A stretch of 64,000 bases of DNA, from NCBI GenBank assembly GCA_024704765.1, contig JAKMXF010000347.1, positions 1 through 64,000 on the forward strand, in the 5' to 3' direction. The number at the start of each line of letters is the position of its first letter. Within the stretch, counting starts at the first letter, position 1. A program made the position numbers and the translations under genes. This document shows positions 22,301-29,460 of this stretch, piece by piece. This stretch comes from Oopsacas minuta. Taxonomy: Eukaryota; Porifera; Hexactinellida; Lyssacinosida; Leucopsacidae. The notes under the pieces were generated by a model. That model made no database searches and had not been told where the DNA came from. It saw only the letters and a list, made by a program, of their open reading frames with translations.

Positions 22301-23815
22301 ATTGTTAAAATTACGAAATACTAGACCCACCCATTATTCTGCCCATTCTAGAAGATATGAGAGATGTGGTTGGAACTTCGAAATATATCTATTTTCAGTT
22401 AAATGTAGCATATTATATCAATGTATACTGTGTATAGAGATTCCTGAGATACAGAATGGCAGAGACATCTTCACAGAGCTAACAACACGATGGATAGGTA
22501 TACCATACGATACAGTAAGCATAACAGACAGAGAGACCACTAAACGAATGGTATATGGTGTAATATATGGAATAGGTCGAGATAAATTATCTGAGTATCT
22601 TATGGTGACACCACAAGAGGCTCAGGATAGGATAGATAATTTCACAAACACTTTTCCTAAAGTCAAACTATTCATGAATAATGTCAAGAAGATCTGTCAT
22701 AAGTATGGTTATGTTACAACTCTATTGAGAAGGAAGAGATTTTTACCTCATGTAACAGCTGGTAACATTCAAACTAGAATGTATGCAGAGAGACAAGCTG
22801 TTAACTTTGTTGTACAAGGTATAGTATTTGACAAACTTCCCTCCTTGTGTCATGTTTATTCACTCTTTTGTACAGTGGAAGCTGCTTAATCGGGAAAACT
22901 GAGAAGTCAATATTTTGTCCCGTTTAGGCGATTATTTAGATATTCAAGAGTATTTTTCGTGGTCTCTTAACCAGAAATATCTTAATCACCACTACTATAT
23001 ATCATTGCTATAGGGCCTAACAAAATGAGTCGTTGTACTATGCATATAATGTTAAGGTTACGTAAACTATGCAATTTCCTTGTTAGAAAAACAAATCTTT
23101 TACAAGTGATTCTGAATTTATATCTCGATTTCATTAAAAACTTTTGATACCCATAACTAGAATCGCTTAAATGGGATAGAAATCCTAATTAGCAATTATA
23201 CTTTTCAAATTTTCGTTTTATCTGGAATTCTGGATAGAAGTCCCAAGTATTAGCGATAATAATTTTCAAAATATTGGATAATCGGGATAAGAAATCCCGA
23301 TTAACCGATTCGATCTCCCAATTATCAGATGTTATTTGTATGTAAAATATCTGTCCCCAAAACATTGTCCCGTTTAAACGGTTTCCATTGTATTGCAAAA
23401 AGTATGGGATATCACACTTCGCATACCACCAGTCCGCCAATCTCCCCTGGCAACGTTAAGTAAGGTTTGAACTACAAATTTGGGTACTTTAGCTTGGATA
23501 TATAACACTGAATTATCCCTTACAGGTCTAGCAGCAGATCTGTGTAAAGTAGCTATGATTAAGCTATGCAATAGATTCAGTATAGAGACAGGACTTAATA
23601 CTAAGCTACTAGTACAGATACATGATGAGATATTATTCGAGGTAGCAGATCAACAGCTACAAGATACAGTGGATATTGTTTATGAGATATTAGAGAATGA
23701 TAGATTGTTGGAAGGATTTGTTGATTTTATTCTACCACTTGAGGTTAAGGTGTTAACAGGAAAGAGTTGGGGAATAATGCAAGAGATTGTGTATAAGAGA
23801 AAGGAGATGGATTAA
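2..23815 (+). CDS. POLN: A-family DNA polymerase, POLN/POLQ type (5' partial, 8 exons)
   Basis: This is a repair or translesion DNA polymerase of family A, expected to act in the nucleus. The exons are 2-540, 1056-1344, 2432-2752, 4345-4728, 20029-20319, 21300-21483, 22438-22818 and 23526-23815. All have AG/GT borders and matching phases, giving 892 residues and a stop. Exons 3-4 hold an inactive-exonuclease-like region (MYLDGSSQL, VAGWLLDSD). Exons 5-8 hold the polymerase core: TGRLSCNSPNLQ, motif A DFRSIELR, motif B RETTKRMVYGVIYG and motif C IHDEILFEV. The frame is open to the left edge, so the start, and any helicase domain that would make it POLQ, cannot be seen. The end of exon 2 is uncertain: a good GTAATA donor at 1325 breaks the frame, while GTTAGT at 1345 keeps it. 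The POLN versus POLQ choice is tentative. The family assignment is firm. Confidence 0.85.
2432..4728 (+). CDS. Polymerase gene exons 3 and 4: exonuclease-like region
   Basis: Exons 2432-2752 and 4345-4728 join in phase 0 across a 1.6-kb intron filled by MITEs. The joined protein reads through SVKDVK into VAGWLLDSDHPPQSF, a conserved junction in POLQ/POLN, where the family has D-P-x-V-A-x-W-L-L. The segment ELESRVVPILSVMEGEGLG-VD that follows is the standard lead-in to the thumb of A-family polymerases. The catalytic carboxylates of a proofreading exonuclease are not apparent, as expected for this subfamily. Confidence 0.75.
2789..3346. mobile_element. pogo/Tigger-like MITE with a nested Tc1-like MITE
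   Basis: The termini are inverted copies: CAGTAGATGCCGGATATAAG on the left, and CAGATACCGGATGCCGGTTA when the right end is read in reverse. Both ends abut TA, as expected for a Tc1/mariner-superfamily insertion. It lies in a polymerase intron (2753-4344). A second element occupies 2987-3237 inside it. Confidence 0.75.
2987..3237. mobile_element. Tc1-like MITE nested inside the pogo-like MITE
   Basis: It is bounded by CACTCCCTGGCC and its exact reverse complement GGCCAGGGAGTG, followed inward by AATAGTACTAGAACACC and a matching inverted stretch. It contains no coding potential. It must be younger than the surrounding 2789-3346 element. Confidence 0.75.
4190..4253. repeat. CAT/ATC-rich simple repeat
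   Basis: Two runs of simple repeat (ATCATA repeats and ATCATCATCATC) lie about 100 bases before polymerase exon 4. Confidence 0.7.
4773..6742. other. Intronic stretch without a recognisable gene
   Basis: This AT-rich start of the 15.3-kb polymerase intron holds no long reading frame. Bases 4845-4900 resemble the terminus of the MITE at 61169-61387 (both contain ACTTTGGCCC-like and TTTAGCCCAAATAT blocks), so it is probably a MITE relic. Nothing else stands out. Confidence 0.5.
6782..8152 (+). CDS. SLC2-like sugar transporter (MFS), intronless, nested in the polymerase intron
   Basis: This is a probable plasma- or endomembrane sugar transporter of the major facilitator superfamily. The reading frame opens at an ATG at 6743, but the tandem ATGs at 6782/6785 give the more natural start MMADVSVESQPLIP, so 6782 is used. 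About 456 residues carry roughly twelve hydrophobic segments. SLC2-type signatures are GRVLTGVHIG followed by MSYMVEV (family G-R-x-L-x-G...Y-x-x-E), SPQSPTWLL (family PESPRWL), LQGFKGFSGQPVYYSY in helix 7 and GWGTIAWTVYADIFDP (family G-x-G-P-x-P-W...E-x-F-P). Several invariant residues differ (PESPR to PQSPT, GPIPW to GTIAW), so the substrate may be unusual. It lies on the same strand as its host gene and is unspliced. Confidence 0.8.
   Translation: MMADVSVESQPLIPARRIHYSKLRSYLIQFVSINALCLGYILYGWVISFTSPTESELMSIGLFNTLSFSLFSSLSLFGFSSFITSLFAKQWSCKFILMITTLCGGLGWILIIISNDIYSMILGRVLTGVHIGACMGLSMSYMVEVCNEKQQRFYGALILLPSAVALVFLYLLANYFSYRWLGVFGLIGIVLQAVLLMFSPQSPTWLLYMGFNLSAKETMIWIHGEDFDVEGEVKRIEQQISKSNEQNSYLSLSGFCRWKTIRPILIACSLQGFKGFSGQPVYYSYAASLFSRTSFNPDISALPYPILLSVGTLISVLLASHVSRKKILLVTTFMQAIANFTFFLYFMLSTHITVCTGSGSIPCVLLSIWPILSLCLYSLFYTIGWGTIAWTVYADIFDPNYKEVSAGIVTLFYALVMTCIVFIFPNFIASFGEWPFFLLLTLECVAGLCFEYFIFK
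8318..8790. repeat. Interspersed repeat with the palindrome AACTGGTCCAGGACCAGTT
   Basis: This copy is diverged and matches the inverted copy at 44213-44510. Both hold the 19-bp palindrome (8520-8538 here) and share CCGGGTATATTCTGG-like and GGTATAACC/TATACC blocks. It is probably a MITE, but I could not define its ends. Confidence 0.55.
9060..9215 (-). repeat. R1 repeat, 5' part, reverse orientation
   Basis: This is the reverse complement of the start of R1: the block GTTGTCAAGGAAAGGATTTA appears here reversed at about 9155-9175. It also has the block ending in GATAAACACGATA, which matches the copy at 58717-58800. Confidence 0.7.
9302..10027 (-). CDS. Secreted protein of unknown family
   Basis: This 241-residue intronless gene lies on the strand opposite the host polymerase gene. 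Residues 1-22 are a clear signal peptide (MNLLLTSCLLILSLCQVDTTYA) with likely cleavage before PQRV. The mature part is hydrophilic, has few cysteines (LPCY and TPCGG could pair) and three possible N-glycosylation sites (NLT, NHT, NGT). It has aromatic-rich motifs such as LPGNLFIGPQDR and WGYLQKTYDYMKIY. No transmembrane segment follows, so export is likely. I do not recognise the family and assign no activity. The gene lies between long inverted repeats, so it may have been carried by a mobile unit. Confidence 0.65.
   Translation of the reverse strand: MNLLLTSCLLILSLCQVDTTYAPQRVRLDYPSNGRPDSPYRTTLPCYNKNLTQMTPCGGNDYINTARHHVDPWSTIRTFWNSVIMNSNHTSNGMSTVWTQYIKLYPQADVDTDPNVIPLVKGIQAGTIVHDATAQYPEGYEDFMQFLAWLPGNLFIGPQDRSDDPGDGFETTAYVVIGRIRWGYLQKTYDYMKIYRNTDSVSTVKKNMLQLASAINGIIAPYPLKGQNWERNSNGTYRLKT
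10640..11090 (+). repeat. Composite repeat R1 with GC-rich hairpin tail
   Basis: It opens with the GTTGTCAAGGAAAGGATTTA block. It then carries a degenerate unit containing GCTGAATCCGAT and AATATAAAGTAAACAAAT, and ends in a GC-rich tail (GGGGCCGTCAATTTGGAG, GAAGCGACGAG) finishing with the mini-hairpin GAGCCAAAGGCTC at 11068-11080. The tail recurs at 59785-59880. Confidence 0.75.
11092..12425. other. Gene-free repeat-rich stretch
   Basis: It contains the inverted words CCTTCAGCCGT (about 11099) and ACGGCTGAAGG (about 11589), which may bound one more insertion. A hairpin around 11440-11500 has CCTCTCT and AATTGAAA-like arms. The right long-inverted-repeat arm lies at 11628-11877, and GGTGTGAAAAGGTGTGAAAA-like direct repeats lie near 11925-11950. 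No reading frame here resembles a protein. Confidence 0.45.
12426..12734. mobile_element. pogo/Tigger-like MITE
   Basis: The left end is CAGTAAACTCCAGTTATAAC. The right end, read in reverse, is CAGTGAAACCTCGTTAATAC. Both are flanked by TA. It is about 309 bp with no coding capacity. Confidence 0.75.
12828..12865. repeat. Short perfect inverted repeat (hairpin)
   Basis: CTGGTTTGGTCA and TGACCAAACCAG are separated by nine bases, so the region can form a 12-bp stem. It lies upstream of nothing obvious and is probably a transposon relic. Confidence 0.5.
13424..16399 (-). CDS. FER: FES/FER-family non-receptor tyrosine kinase, intronless
   Basis: This cytoplasmic tyrosine kinase is expected at membranes and the cytoskeleton, coupling curvature binding to phosphotyrosine signalling. 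It has 991 residues. Residues 1-150 are proline/serine-rich, with PKKPPKGG and a repeated SPSIKPP. From about 155 to 420 is a helical F-BAR domain, then a coiled linker. The SH2 domain begins at W626 and contains GDYLVRYSSG with its phosphotyrosine-binding Arg. The kinase domain has G-loop GKGNFG (734-739), Lys756, HRDLAARN (846-853), DFG (866-868) and an activation-loop tyrosine at 878. All catalytic residues are present. Unusual points are the N-terminal extension, since vertebrate FES/FER start directly with F-BAR, and the absence of introns. It lies antisense inside the polymerase intron. FES and FER cannot be told apart here. Confidence 0.92.
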   Translation of the reverse strand: MTTVTNPPVVPKKPPKGGVNMFGPHPSMVSVPTHSSPSIKPPSPSIKPPSNSALINPEITPLPDVVRVSSNCSEKPTKNSAPTNFPHKQGSFSKDNYFTTDMSSSDGLGYLDSNDPYLMQSVVPKNMLLPPTIEDRRSSLKKVEVNDFSPPEPNFGRSLAHKSGIDTISKMMEEEITYLRNWKRYLEDRTKIETTYYKTLQDLHEKHSINSPLSQPDIGRETFVTFPSFIDTSQQYIDTIAQSITTLNKETIPSILSLIKSKKSVKELYITQSRNLEKERHTYTRKMEESRRHYCDLHKEVDNAKSMYSTAMVRGAKQDKMKKSFLTKSREMVEAHNSYVLALRACDVYEQWHHESLLPVLLNTFQRILMLQTDYYSSFYDNLVTTLHQKLDPNSILIRQLIGLGGPLNGDVEYLQVIREKGEEPTRRTPLLYDKNLPKHQFIDILENQLIIQNREVTCKLKADLQLANEEHQRNKQSKHTELTYMDKAITSTQGGHKPISAYPFDINELCRNFASIMLEMQMESYKQDICLIQLKLVEGVLGATDGVDLDDNTILDRAFPQRAQHGRTMGSTASIDVSKNPIKRGGSFTESPRDKPPLVHRPTTPPEPMNPGRGTADIPIELEAWYFGEISRDEAEKLLLYDGDYLVRYSSGQKGFVISTKFKGATKHFVVKKENGLYMFNKQGFLSIRCLLEHQQAEKQPLIGEFYLIRAITREGDKWEITEKDLDIMDRIGKGNFGYVYKGYMRSRGSHVAIKMCKSDALTDQDEFLREAEILKQYRHHNIVEFIGVSQQAESIYIIMELMSGGDFLTFLRNKSIREKKYILSNMILDVAGGMDYLSSKDCVHRDLAARNCLIGEGKCVKISDFGMSRQLSEGEYQMSTVNKPLPIKWTAPEALHKGLYTCQSDVWSYGILLWETFSSGSTPYPGMDSKTAIEKLETGYRLPAPSGTPQPIYAMMLQCWEYNPQTRPRFSEIHSTLKSISHDLRAKNI
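16400..18848. other. Gene-free intronic stretch upstream of the kinase gene
   Basis: This region would contain the promoter of the minus-strand kinase, but I see no motif I would call with confidence. Bases around 17230-17250 (CTTAATCGGGACACAA) look like a pogo-like MITE terminus without a clear partner. A short CTAGCTAGCTAGCTT run lies near 18010. No protein-like reading frame is present. Confidence 0.4.
18849..19596. mobile_element. Palindromic foldback MITE, probably P/THAP9-type
   Basis: The 748-bp element is almost entirely an inverted repeat centred near 19225. It starts CAGAAGTCATATTATCCAAC and ends with the reverse complement. Both arms share TGACGTCATCTGTTTGGTTAG, the word at the 5' side being interrupted only by small changes. 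The left arm recurs at 31540-31967, beside a P-type transposase remnant, which suggests the family. The insertion abuts an R1 copy. Confidence 0.75.
19605..20010 (+). repeat. R1 composite repeat immediately before polymerase exon 5
   Basis: It holds two degenerate units with the words ATGCTGAATCCGAAT and AATATT/AAAGTAAACAAAAT. It ends in a GC-rich tail (CGCGAGCAAGCAAACCGCGC) about 20 bases before the splice acceptor of exon 5 at 20028. Confidence 0.7.
20029..20319 (+). CDS. Polymerase gene exon 5: thumb and tip region
   Basis: The exon encodes VREILFDWLQLDKK, followed by STSEQVLESLKSTHPLPGLI, and ends at TGRLSCNSPNLQ, the conserved template-contact motif (T-G-R-L-S-S-x-x-P-N-L-Q) of A-family polymerases. 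It is phase 0 at both ends. It is isolated by 15.3 kb upstream and 1 kb downstream and is bracketed by R1 copies in the same orientation. Confidence 0.85.
20590..21095 (+). repeat. R1 composite repeat with three tandem units of about 140 bp
   Basis: Three consecutive units start near 20600, 20740 and 20877. Each has GTATGCTGATT/GCTGAATCCGAATTT, then AATATAAAGTAAACAAATAG, then TAGAGACTTGCTC. The tail (GGCACGAAGTGTC, then CGCGCAACGCGAGCAAGCAA) matches that of the copy at 19605-20010. Confidence 0.8.
21300..21483 (+). CDS. Polymerase gene exon 6: catalytic motif A
   Basis: It begins GVPKKSIQVEGEDINIRSVF and contains motif A as DFRSIELR at 21393-21416. The catalytic Asp, the steric-gate Glu and the final Arg are intact, but the usual Y/F-S-Q is F-R-S. 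The exon starts in phase 0 and ends in phase 1. It joins exon 5 as NLQ-GVPK, matching the family's N-L-Q-N-V-P. Confidence 0.85.
21843..21925. mobile_element. 83-bp hAT-type MITE
   Basis: It starts CAGTGGTTCTCAACCTGGGG and ends with an inverted GTTGAGAACCAATG. It is flanked by 8-bp near-duplications CTTTAAGG and CTCTAAGA (6 of 8 identical), as expected for a hAT insertion. It lies in polymerase intron 21484-22437. Confidence 0.75.
22438..22818 (+). CDS. Polymerase gene exon 7: fingers, motif B
   Basis: It contains RETTKRMVYGVIYGIG, the O-helix with its dNTP-binding Arg and Lys and the stacking Tyr, and ends AERQAVNFVVQG. The phase-1 acceptor at 22437 joins exon 6 as ES-E-IPEIQNGRDIF. The downstream intron contains a pogo-like MITE. 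Confidence 0.85.
22873..23390. mobile_element. pogo/Tigger-like MITE in the last polymerase intron
   Basis: The left end is CAGTGGAAGCTGCTTAATCG and the right end in reverse is CAATGGAAACCGTTTAAACG. TA flanks both sides. Internal inverted words (TAATCGGGA, TCCCGATTA) repeat the terminal motif, so this may be two nested or tandem copies. Confidence 0.75.
23526..23815 (+). CDS. Polymerase gene last exon: palm motif C and C-terminus
   Basis: It starts in phase 1 (completing Gly of QG-LAADL), carries QIHDEILFEV with the second catalytic Asp at 23624, and ends KVLTGKSWG followed by a short basic tail and stop. The family's QG-S-A-A-D-L reads QG-L-A-A-D-L here. There is no further C-terminal domain. 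No AATAAA is obvious in the next 150 bases. Confidence 0.88.
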
Positions 23816-24785
23816 TGAGATGAATTAATGTATTCTGATAGATCTGTATTGTTAATTCTATAATCAATATCCTGTGTAATATTTATTGATTGTAATATGC
23901 TGTATAGAAATACAGTCAAATCTCACTAAGATTTTGTTAGAATTGTGGTTTCCGGTGAGATAAGGCAATTATTAATGAAATTGTATTAGAACCTGCTGTA
24001 CTGGGATATTATAAGACAGGTTGCTTTACAATTAGAATGAAGGGCGGATTTGTATTGGAGTATATAGCACAGAGTTGTAGGCGGGCTAGCCGGGAAATAC
24101 TCCCATTATTACGGACATTAAACTGCTTAGCACAACCCTACAGTGTAAGATTATTGTTTGAATTATCAAGAATTACTTTGAATTGTGGAAGCACCTTTCC
24201 ACCCAGGGCCCCCTGCCAGAGGAGGATCACAGACCCATAAATGGTTGGGGAACATAGGTTGGGGAACTCTGAGTTAGACAACATAGATTGGAACTACAAA
24301 AATATCTACTAGCCATTAAACAATCTTAGATCGCATTTGGTATTATATTAATTTATTCACAACCTATACAAGTTGGCCTAATTTAATATATTTCCATGAG
24401 AAATTCTCTTAAGTACATCAACTTATGCTTCAGCAGTTCTTATTGCTAAAATAGAAATATTCTCTAATGATTATTGCATAAATAAGGTTAATCATATTTT
24501 GACACCTTTGATAATGATAAATATTGTATAATATATGAATTATCAAAAAGTCCATATTTTCATATTTTTATCGCCGAATTTCAAGGAGGAATATACAAGA
24601 AATGATTAGAATAACAAATTGAAACTGATAGCTAATACAGCATAGCAACTAATACTATACAAGGAATGTGAGTAGTTATAACTGGAACTAATTTACATGT
24701 GGAAAGGCATTTGACCTAACACATCCGTAATTCCGTGAGAGAATAGTCTCTTAAGAGAGATCAAGGAAATTGAATTATTCCTCGT
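23816..24785. other. Intergenic stretch without a recognisable gene
   Basis: The DNA is AT-rich with short reading frames only. ATACAGTCAAATCTCACTAA near 23910 resembles a pogo-like terminus, and CACCCAGGGCCCCCTGCC near 24200 resembles a worn hAT-type end. Nothing else is supported. Confidence 0.4.
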
Positions 24786-25893
24786 GCATGAAGGATGGCC
24801 GGTGCACTAAAGACTGTCCAAAGCGTTTAGTGAAGGAAGCCCAATCTAGTAATGACGGATAACCGAAATACAGGAGAAGAGCACCTGAAGATGGTGGTTT
24901 CACCGCGACCATTCAAAAGAAGAAATCAAGAACACATCATGCATCACTGTTGACAATAAATGGGTAGTCAGTTACAGTCCTCTGTTATGCAAGACATTTG
25001 GTGCCCATATCAACGTGGAATATTGCAACTCAATAAAGTCCATCAAGTATGTGTGTAAATATACATCAACAAAGGAACAGACCAGGAAATATTTACACTA
25101 CAGTCAGAAAGAGATGAAATTACTGAGTACCAACAAAGACGCTACATTAGCAGCAACGAAGCACTCTGGAGATTATTTAGCTTCCCGATCCACGAACGAT
25201 ATCCAACTGTGGTACATTTGAGTATTCATTTAGAGAACGGCCAGCGTATCTACTTCACACAAGATAGTTTACACCGACAGTTAGAAGCTCAAGCAAATTC
25301 TACCCCTACTGCATTCTTCAAAGTTTGCCAAAACCTTACCCTATGTCAATGTTCCGAAGTACTACACATGGTACCATAGCACTAAAAGGTTCACACGATG
25401 CACCCAAGGAGCAGAAGTAGAGGGATTTCCTGGAATCAAGGCAAGTGATACTCTTGGCAGGGTGTACACAATCCACCCCAACAACTTTGAGTGCTTCTGC
25501 CTGAGAATGTTGTTACGCCACGTTTATGGTCCTACCATATTTGAAGATTTGAGAACTGTAGATGGACACATTTGTCAGACATACAGAGAGGCATGTAACA
25601 AGAGAGGTCTGCTGGAGGATGATTCCCACTGGATGATACATTAACAGAAGCAGCTGCCACTGACTCCCCGACCAAACTCAGATACCTATTTGCTATCATG
25701 CTAACAACATGTGGATTGCCCAATCCAAAAGAACTGTGGGAAACTCACAAGGACAGCATTTCAGAACATGTGCTCCGTCGGTTTCAGCAGGACAACTCTA
25801 CCATTGAAGCCATACATACTGTAGCCATCTATAGCATTGCACTGCAAAAGCTTGAGGAATTAGTTCTGACCCTCAGTGACAAGTTTTTGTGAG
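24786..25893 (+). pseudogene. Helitron Rep/helicase remnant
   Basis: These are frameshifted pieces of the Helitron_like_N region of a rolling-circle transposase. In order they are CMKDGRCTKDCPKRLVKEAQ, GAHINVEYCNSIKSIKYVCK, HLENGQRIYFTQDSL, TPTAFFKVCQ, IHPNNFECFCLRMLLRHVYG and WMIH, followed in another frame by LRYLFAIMLTTCGLPNP. Order and spacing match the family, where the segment is C-x-x-G-x-C-x-K-x-F-P-K, then H-I-N-V-E-Y-C, then L-R-x-L-L. Stops and frame changes show it is dead. The Rep two-His/Tyr motifs and the helicase Walker motifs are missing. It is probably a 5'- and 3'-truncated relic. Confidence 0.85.
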
Positions 25894-28800
25894 ATTTTGG
25901 AATACCATCTCCAGAGTATTCCAATAACACCACCACAAATCGGGACCTCTAGCGAGCAACAAGCTACTGCATTGAAGATCTAGAATCATTTTCCTTGTAT
26001 GTATATTTCGTTTAGAAGTATATGTGTAATACTAATAGTATTCTTGCTTTTATGTTGTATCCTGAGAAATTACTATGTTTATTAATGATAATTGTTGCTT
26101 ACTATACTTGGTAATTATTGTGGTATTCAGATTAATAATTATTGTATATTTCCTGTTTATTTTCAAAGGTTTTTCATGTGACAAATTTGTAACCGATATG
26201 AGTCTGCACTTGTGTGTGCTTCATAGTTCATATAATTGTAAACCAAGAAAATGTGTAAATACTAAGGACCTGTCATTAACAAATGTTCTATGCAAAATTG
26301 AAGATTGGCTACCCTTAGTTACAGTTGTGAAACAAGTCAATGTAGAATATACCTCAAGAGATAGCAACTTGCTAAAACTACAAAATCAATGGAATGTTGC
26401 TACCCTAATGAGTGTTTATTTGAATCCTTTGATCATTTCGTAGAAAAGATAGTAGTTATCCTATTGAGCTTCATGTTAGATTAGTCGTGTATATATAAGA
26501 AGGTAAATTGGACAAAATTCAAACTATGTTATGAAATTAAGTTTAGAAACAGTCAACTCCTGTTATATCTAAGCTCAAGGAACCGTGATAATTCCTCCGA
26601 TATAACCGATGGAATGTTTGTTACTTTAACGGTTTGGGACCATATTTGTACAATTTCACACTTCTATATAAGCGGGTATTTCTATATGCCCAAGTTCAAC
26701 ATAACAGGAATTGTGTTCATATTTTAACTGTAGCAATAATCTTATAAAGAATATTAGGTAATATTACTAAACTATAAACCTAACAACAGCATTACACAAT
26801 TGGAATTTAAATTAGTCAATGAGAATAATTGTTATGATTAATATATCGTAAGAATTTGCCATATCATATTGACAACAGAGCTTTGGCTAGAGAAATACGC
26901 AAAATTGTTGATTATTGTTTCAAAATGTATTGAGTATAGGTTTTACAGTTTCTGCTCTACCGCCCGCATCAAGTTTACCTGTCACATGAATATTGTCATT
27001 ATTTCACCATTTTATCACTGAAATTCACTTTACAATATATTTACTAACTAACAGGTGAATAGTAGTAACAGACCTCTTTTGACACGCTTAACTAACATAT
27101 TTAGAAGTAGAATCATTGAAATATTTCCATGAATTGGACACTTTGTATCATGATGACGTCATAACATAATGAGACATGAAATGCCATTAGATAGACATCA
27201 TGTGGAGCTGAAACAAGTTTCACATTAACAAATGCATTTTAACAGCGATAATGACCTCCACCAAAAGGACAAGCTCCGTATCAAAATTCACAAAAAACAT
27301 TCATTCTAAACAAATAATAAATATTACGTCATAACAGCACGATAACATTCTAATCAAATTGTCAGAGAGTTAATAAATAGAAATTGTGTATTCATTTCTA
27401 TGAATAATTCAATTATCATTTATTGTGCTTTGTTTTCTAACAACTTGAAACCAAAATTGAATGATTATTACGTCATCTAATATCACAATTAGTTACAGTC
27501 AAAAGGTGTTAGAAACAATCCCAATGGAACTCAATTTCTGCAGGACAATACAGATAATAATATACACAATGAATAAATATAAACACAAATATTATAAGAC
27601 ATGCAATCTCGATCATCGAACTCGTTTGGACATGTGACAGGTTCGGATTATCAAGGTTGTGTATTGCACCAATTTTCATATAAACTATGAAATATCTGTT
27701 GAGTCCGCCTATTAGCGAATCGTACAGTAAACTTCTGTTACAAGCAAGCAAGCAGCTATAGCTTCAAAATAATATATTCCACTCCGCTTACAACCAAATG
27801 AAATCATCCACGCGGGGGGCACTTCGTTATAACTGGAGTGTATTGCAGAGGTTCACAACCTAGGGATCAAGGACAGCTTGGCGGTACACGGATGACAGCA
27901 GGGGATTCACGGATGAGTGAACACCACTGAAATACTGATTAATCATATGAAACTACCTGAAATATTGAAGTGTGAAGATTCACTATCTGGTATTTCTTTT
28001 GAAGCCATTTGATTCAAATAATAGCAAACAAAATATATTAGAATTAACCAAATTCAAAATATCAGAAAAAATCGAGAAATTAGAAAATACTTTCGATGTC
28101 ATTAGTTAGACCGAGAGGTGAATTGAATAATATTCGAATGAGCTATTTCACACCTAATTTCAGTGTTCATAAAATTCAGTTTAGAAACAGTCAACTCCTG
28201 TTATATCTATACTTGAAACCTATGTGATTTTCACATGGCAGCTGTATGTTGGGACTTCTCGAGTGGGCTCATCTCGAAATCTGTTTATATTAGCAAAAGA
28301 TGGCAAAACTGCTAACATTGTATATCCACTTGCCTTACAATAATTCATATACAAACACATATATTATCCCGTGAATGCATATAATCTCATCAAATTTCTA
28401 TATCAATGATCAATACTTACGAGTATCGTATATAGAGTTTACAAATTAGATATTACACCTAAATCTGAAAAACAACCTGAAAGACGTGTTAGAATTTACT
28501 GAGACTCAATACAACAAATTAGAATTTCAAGACCGAAATAGCCTTATTATGCAAGAGATAAGTAACGCTTAAGCAATGTACTACCAGATAAGCTTAAATA
28601 TACAAGTGATTAAGAAAATCTAATAAAATAGACGCCTGAAAGGTGAGTTAGGAAATATTATACAAACTACTACTAGGTAGATAAACCACCAAGAGCATAG
28701 AAACATTCAGCACATAAATACTTGCGCAGGAACTGCGTGAAAACCCGCCCTTAGTGTAAATACAGTAATCGAAGCTCAATTTATATAAAACCTAATAAAG

Positions 28801-29083
28801 TACATTAGTATAAATAATACTAATACCTCACCTACAAATGAATAACTACACTGAAGAATTGACAAAATGCAATGTTGTACCATCCATGACAAACACTTAA
28901 ACGAATGCAGAATAGCAATGTAATAGGTTATTTGATTGTTCACTGAGAGCTATTACATGTGGACGCGTAGCGTTCGCGAATTCCAAAAGACAATCGTCAG
29001 GGCCGAAGGCCCTAAAAACCATTCAGCAGGAACTAGCAGAAAAAGCCGCCCAGAGGGCGGCGTTACGGCTAATTATTTATGAG
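25894..29083. other. Gene-poor, transposon-worn stretch
   Basis: Two copies of the word TTTAGAAACAGTCAACTCCT lie at about 26541 and 28180 and look like pogo-type MITE starts. The first may end near 26715 at AACATAACAGGAATTG. A hAT-type start, CAGAGGTTCACAACCTAGGG, lies at 27845. GC-rich mini-hairpins appear near 28999. Open frames at 26075-26443 and on the minus strand at 27509-27751 show no family resemblance, so I leave them unannotated. Confidence 0.45.
28999..29061. repeat. Pair of GC-rich mini-hairpins
   Basis: AGGGCCGAAGGCCCT (28999-29013) and CCGCCCAGAGGGCGG (29046-29060) are perfect 6-bp stems with 3-base loops in otherwise AT-rich DNA. They are members of a scattered hairpin class. 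Confidence 0.65.
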
Positions 29084-29350
29084 TTAGTATTTGAATTTGT
29101 CTAACTCCCTATGACGTAGGATATATATGCATCTCGTCACAGAAGTACTGGGTCTAAATGCCTTTATCGGAGTGACTATGTCTTGCCTATCTTTTAATGG
29201 AAACATATTTCTTACTTTTGGAATTCCCTTTCGTCCCGTTTTTCTTCTTAAATCAGGTGGCTTTATCTTAATTATAGGAGACACTATCTGTTTATCATTG
29301 TATAATGCCTCAGGTATACTATGCTGTCGGACAGTTTCGAGTTTGTACGC
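29084..29350 (-). pseudogene. Possible MULE-type transposase C-terminal fragment
   Basis: The open minus-strand segment reads VRQHSIPEALYNDKQIVSPI and then KPPDLRRKTGRKGIPKVRN. The pattern P-P-x-x-R-R-x-x-G-R-x-x-x-x-K-x-R resembles the basic tail of Mutator-like transposases. No start codon, DDE core or zinc knuckle is visible. The assignment rests on this tail alone. It could also be an exon of an unknown gene. Confidence 0.3.
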
Positions 29351-29460
29351 AACATAAAGAAATTAAAAGAAAGTATTTATACAAACACACACACAAATAT
29401 ATATACACACACATCTATATAATACAGCTTAATAACTTCTCCCTGAATCAGCTATTCACA

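Noticed and set aside
26075-26443. 122-codon frame after the Helitron relic
   Set aside because: A hydrophobic start and nondescript remainder give no family signal. It could be a transposon fragment, but nothing shows it.
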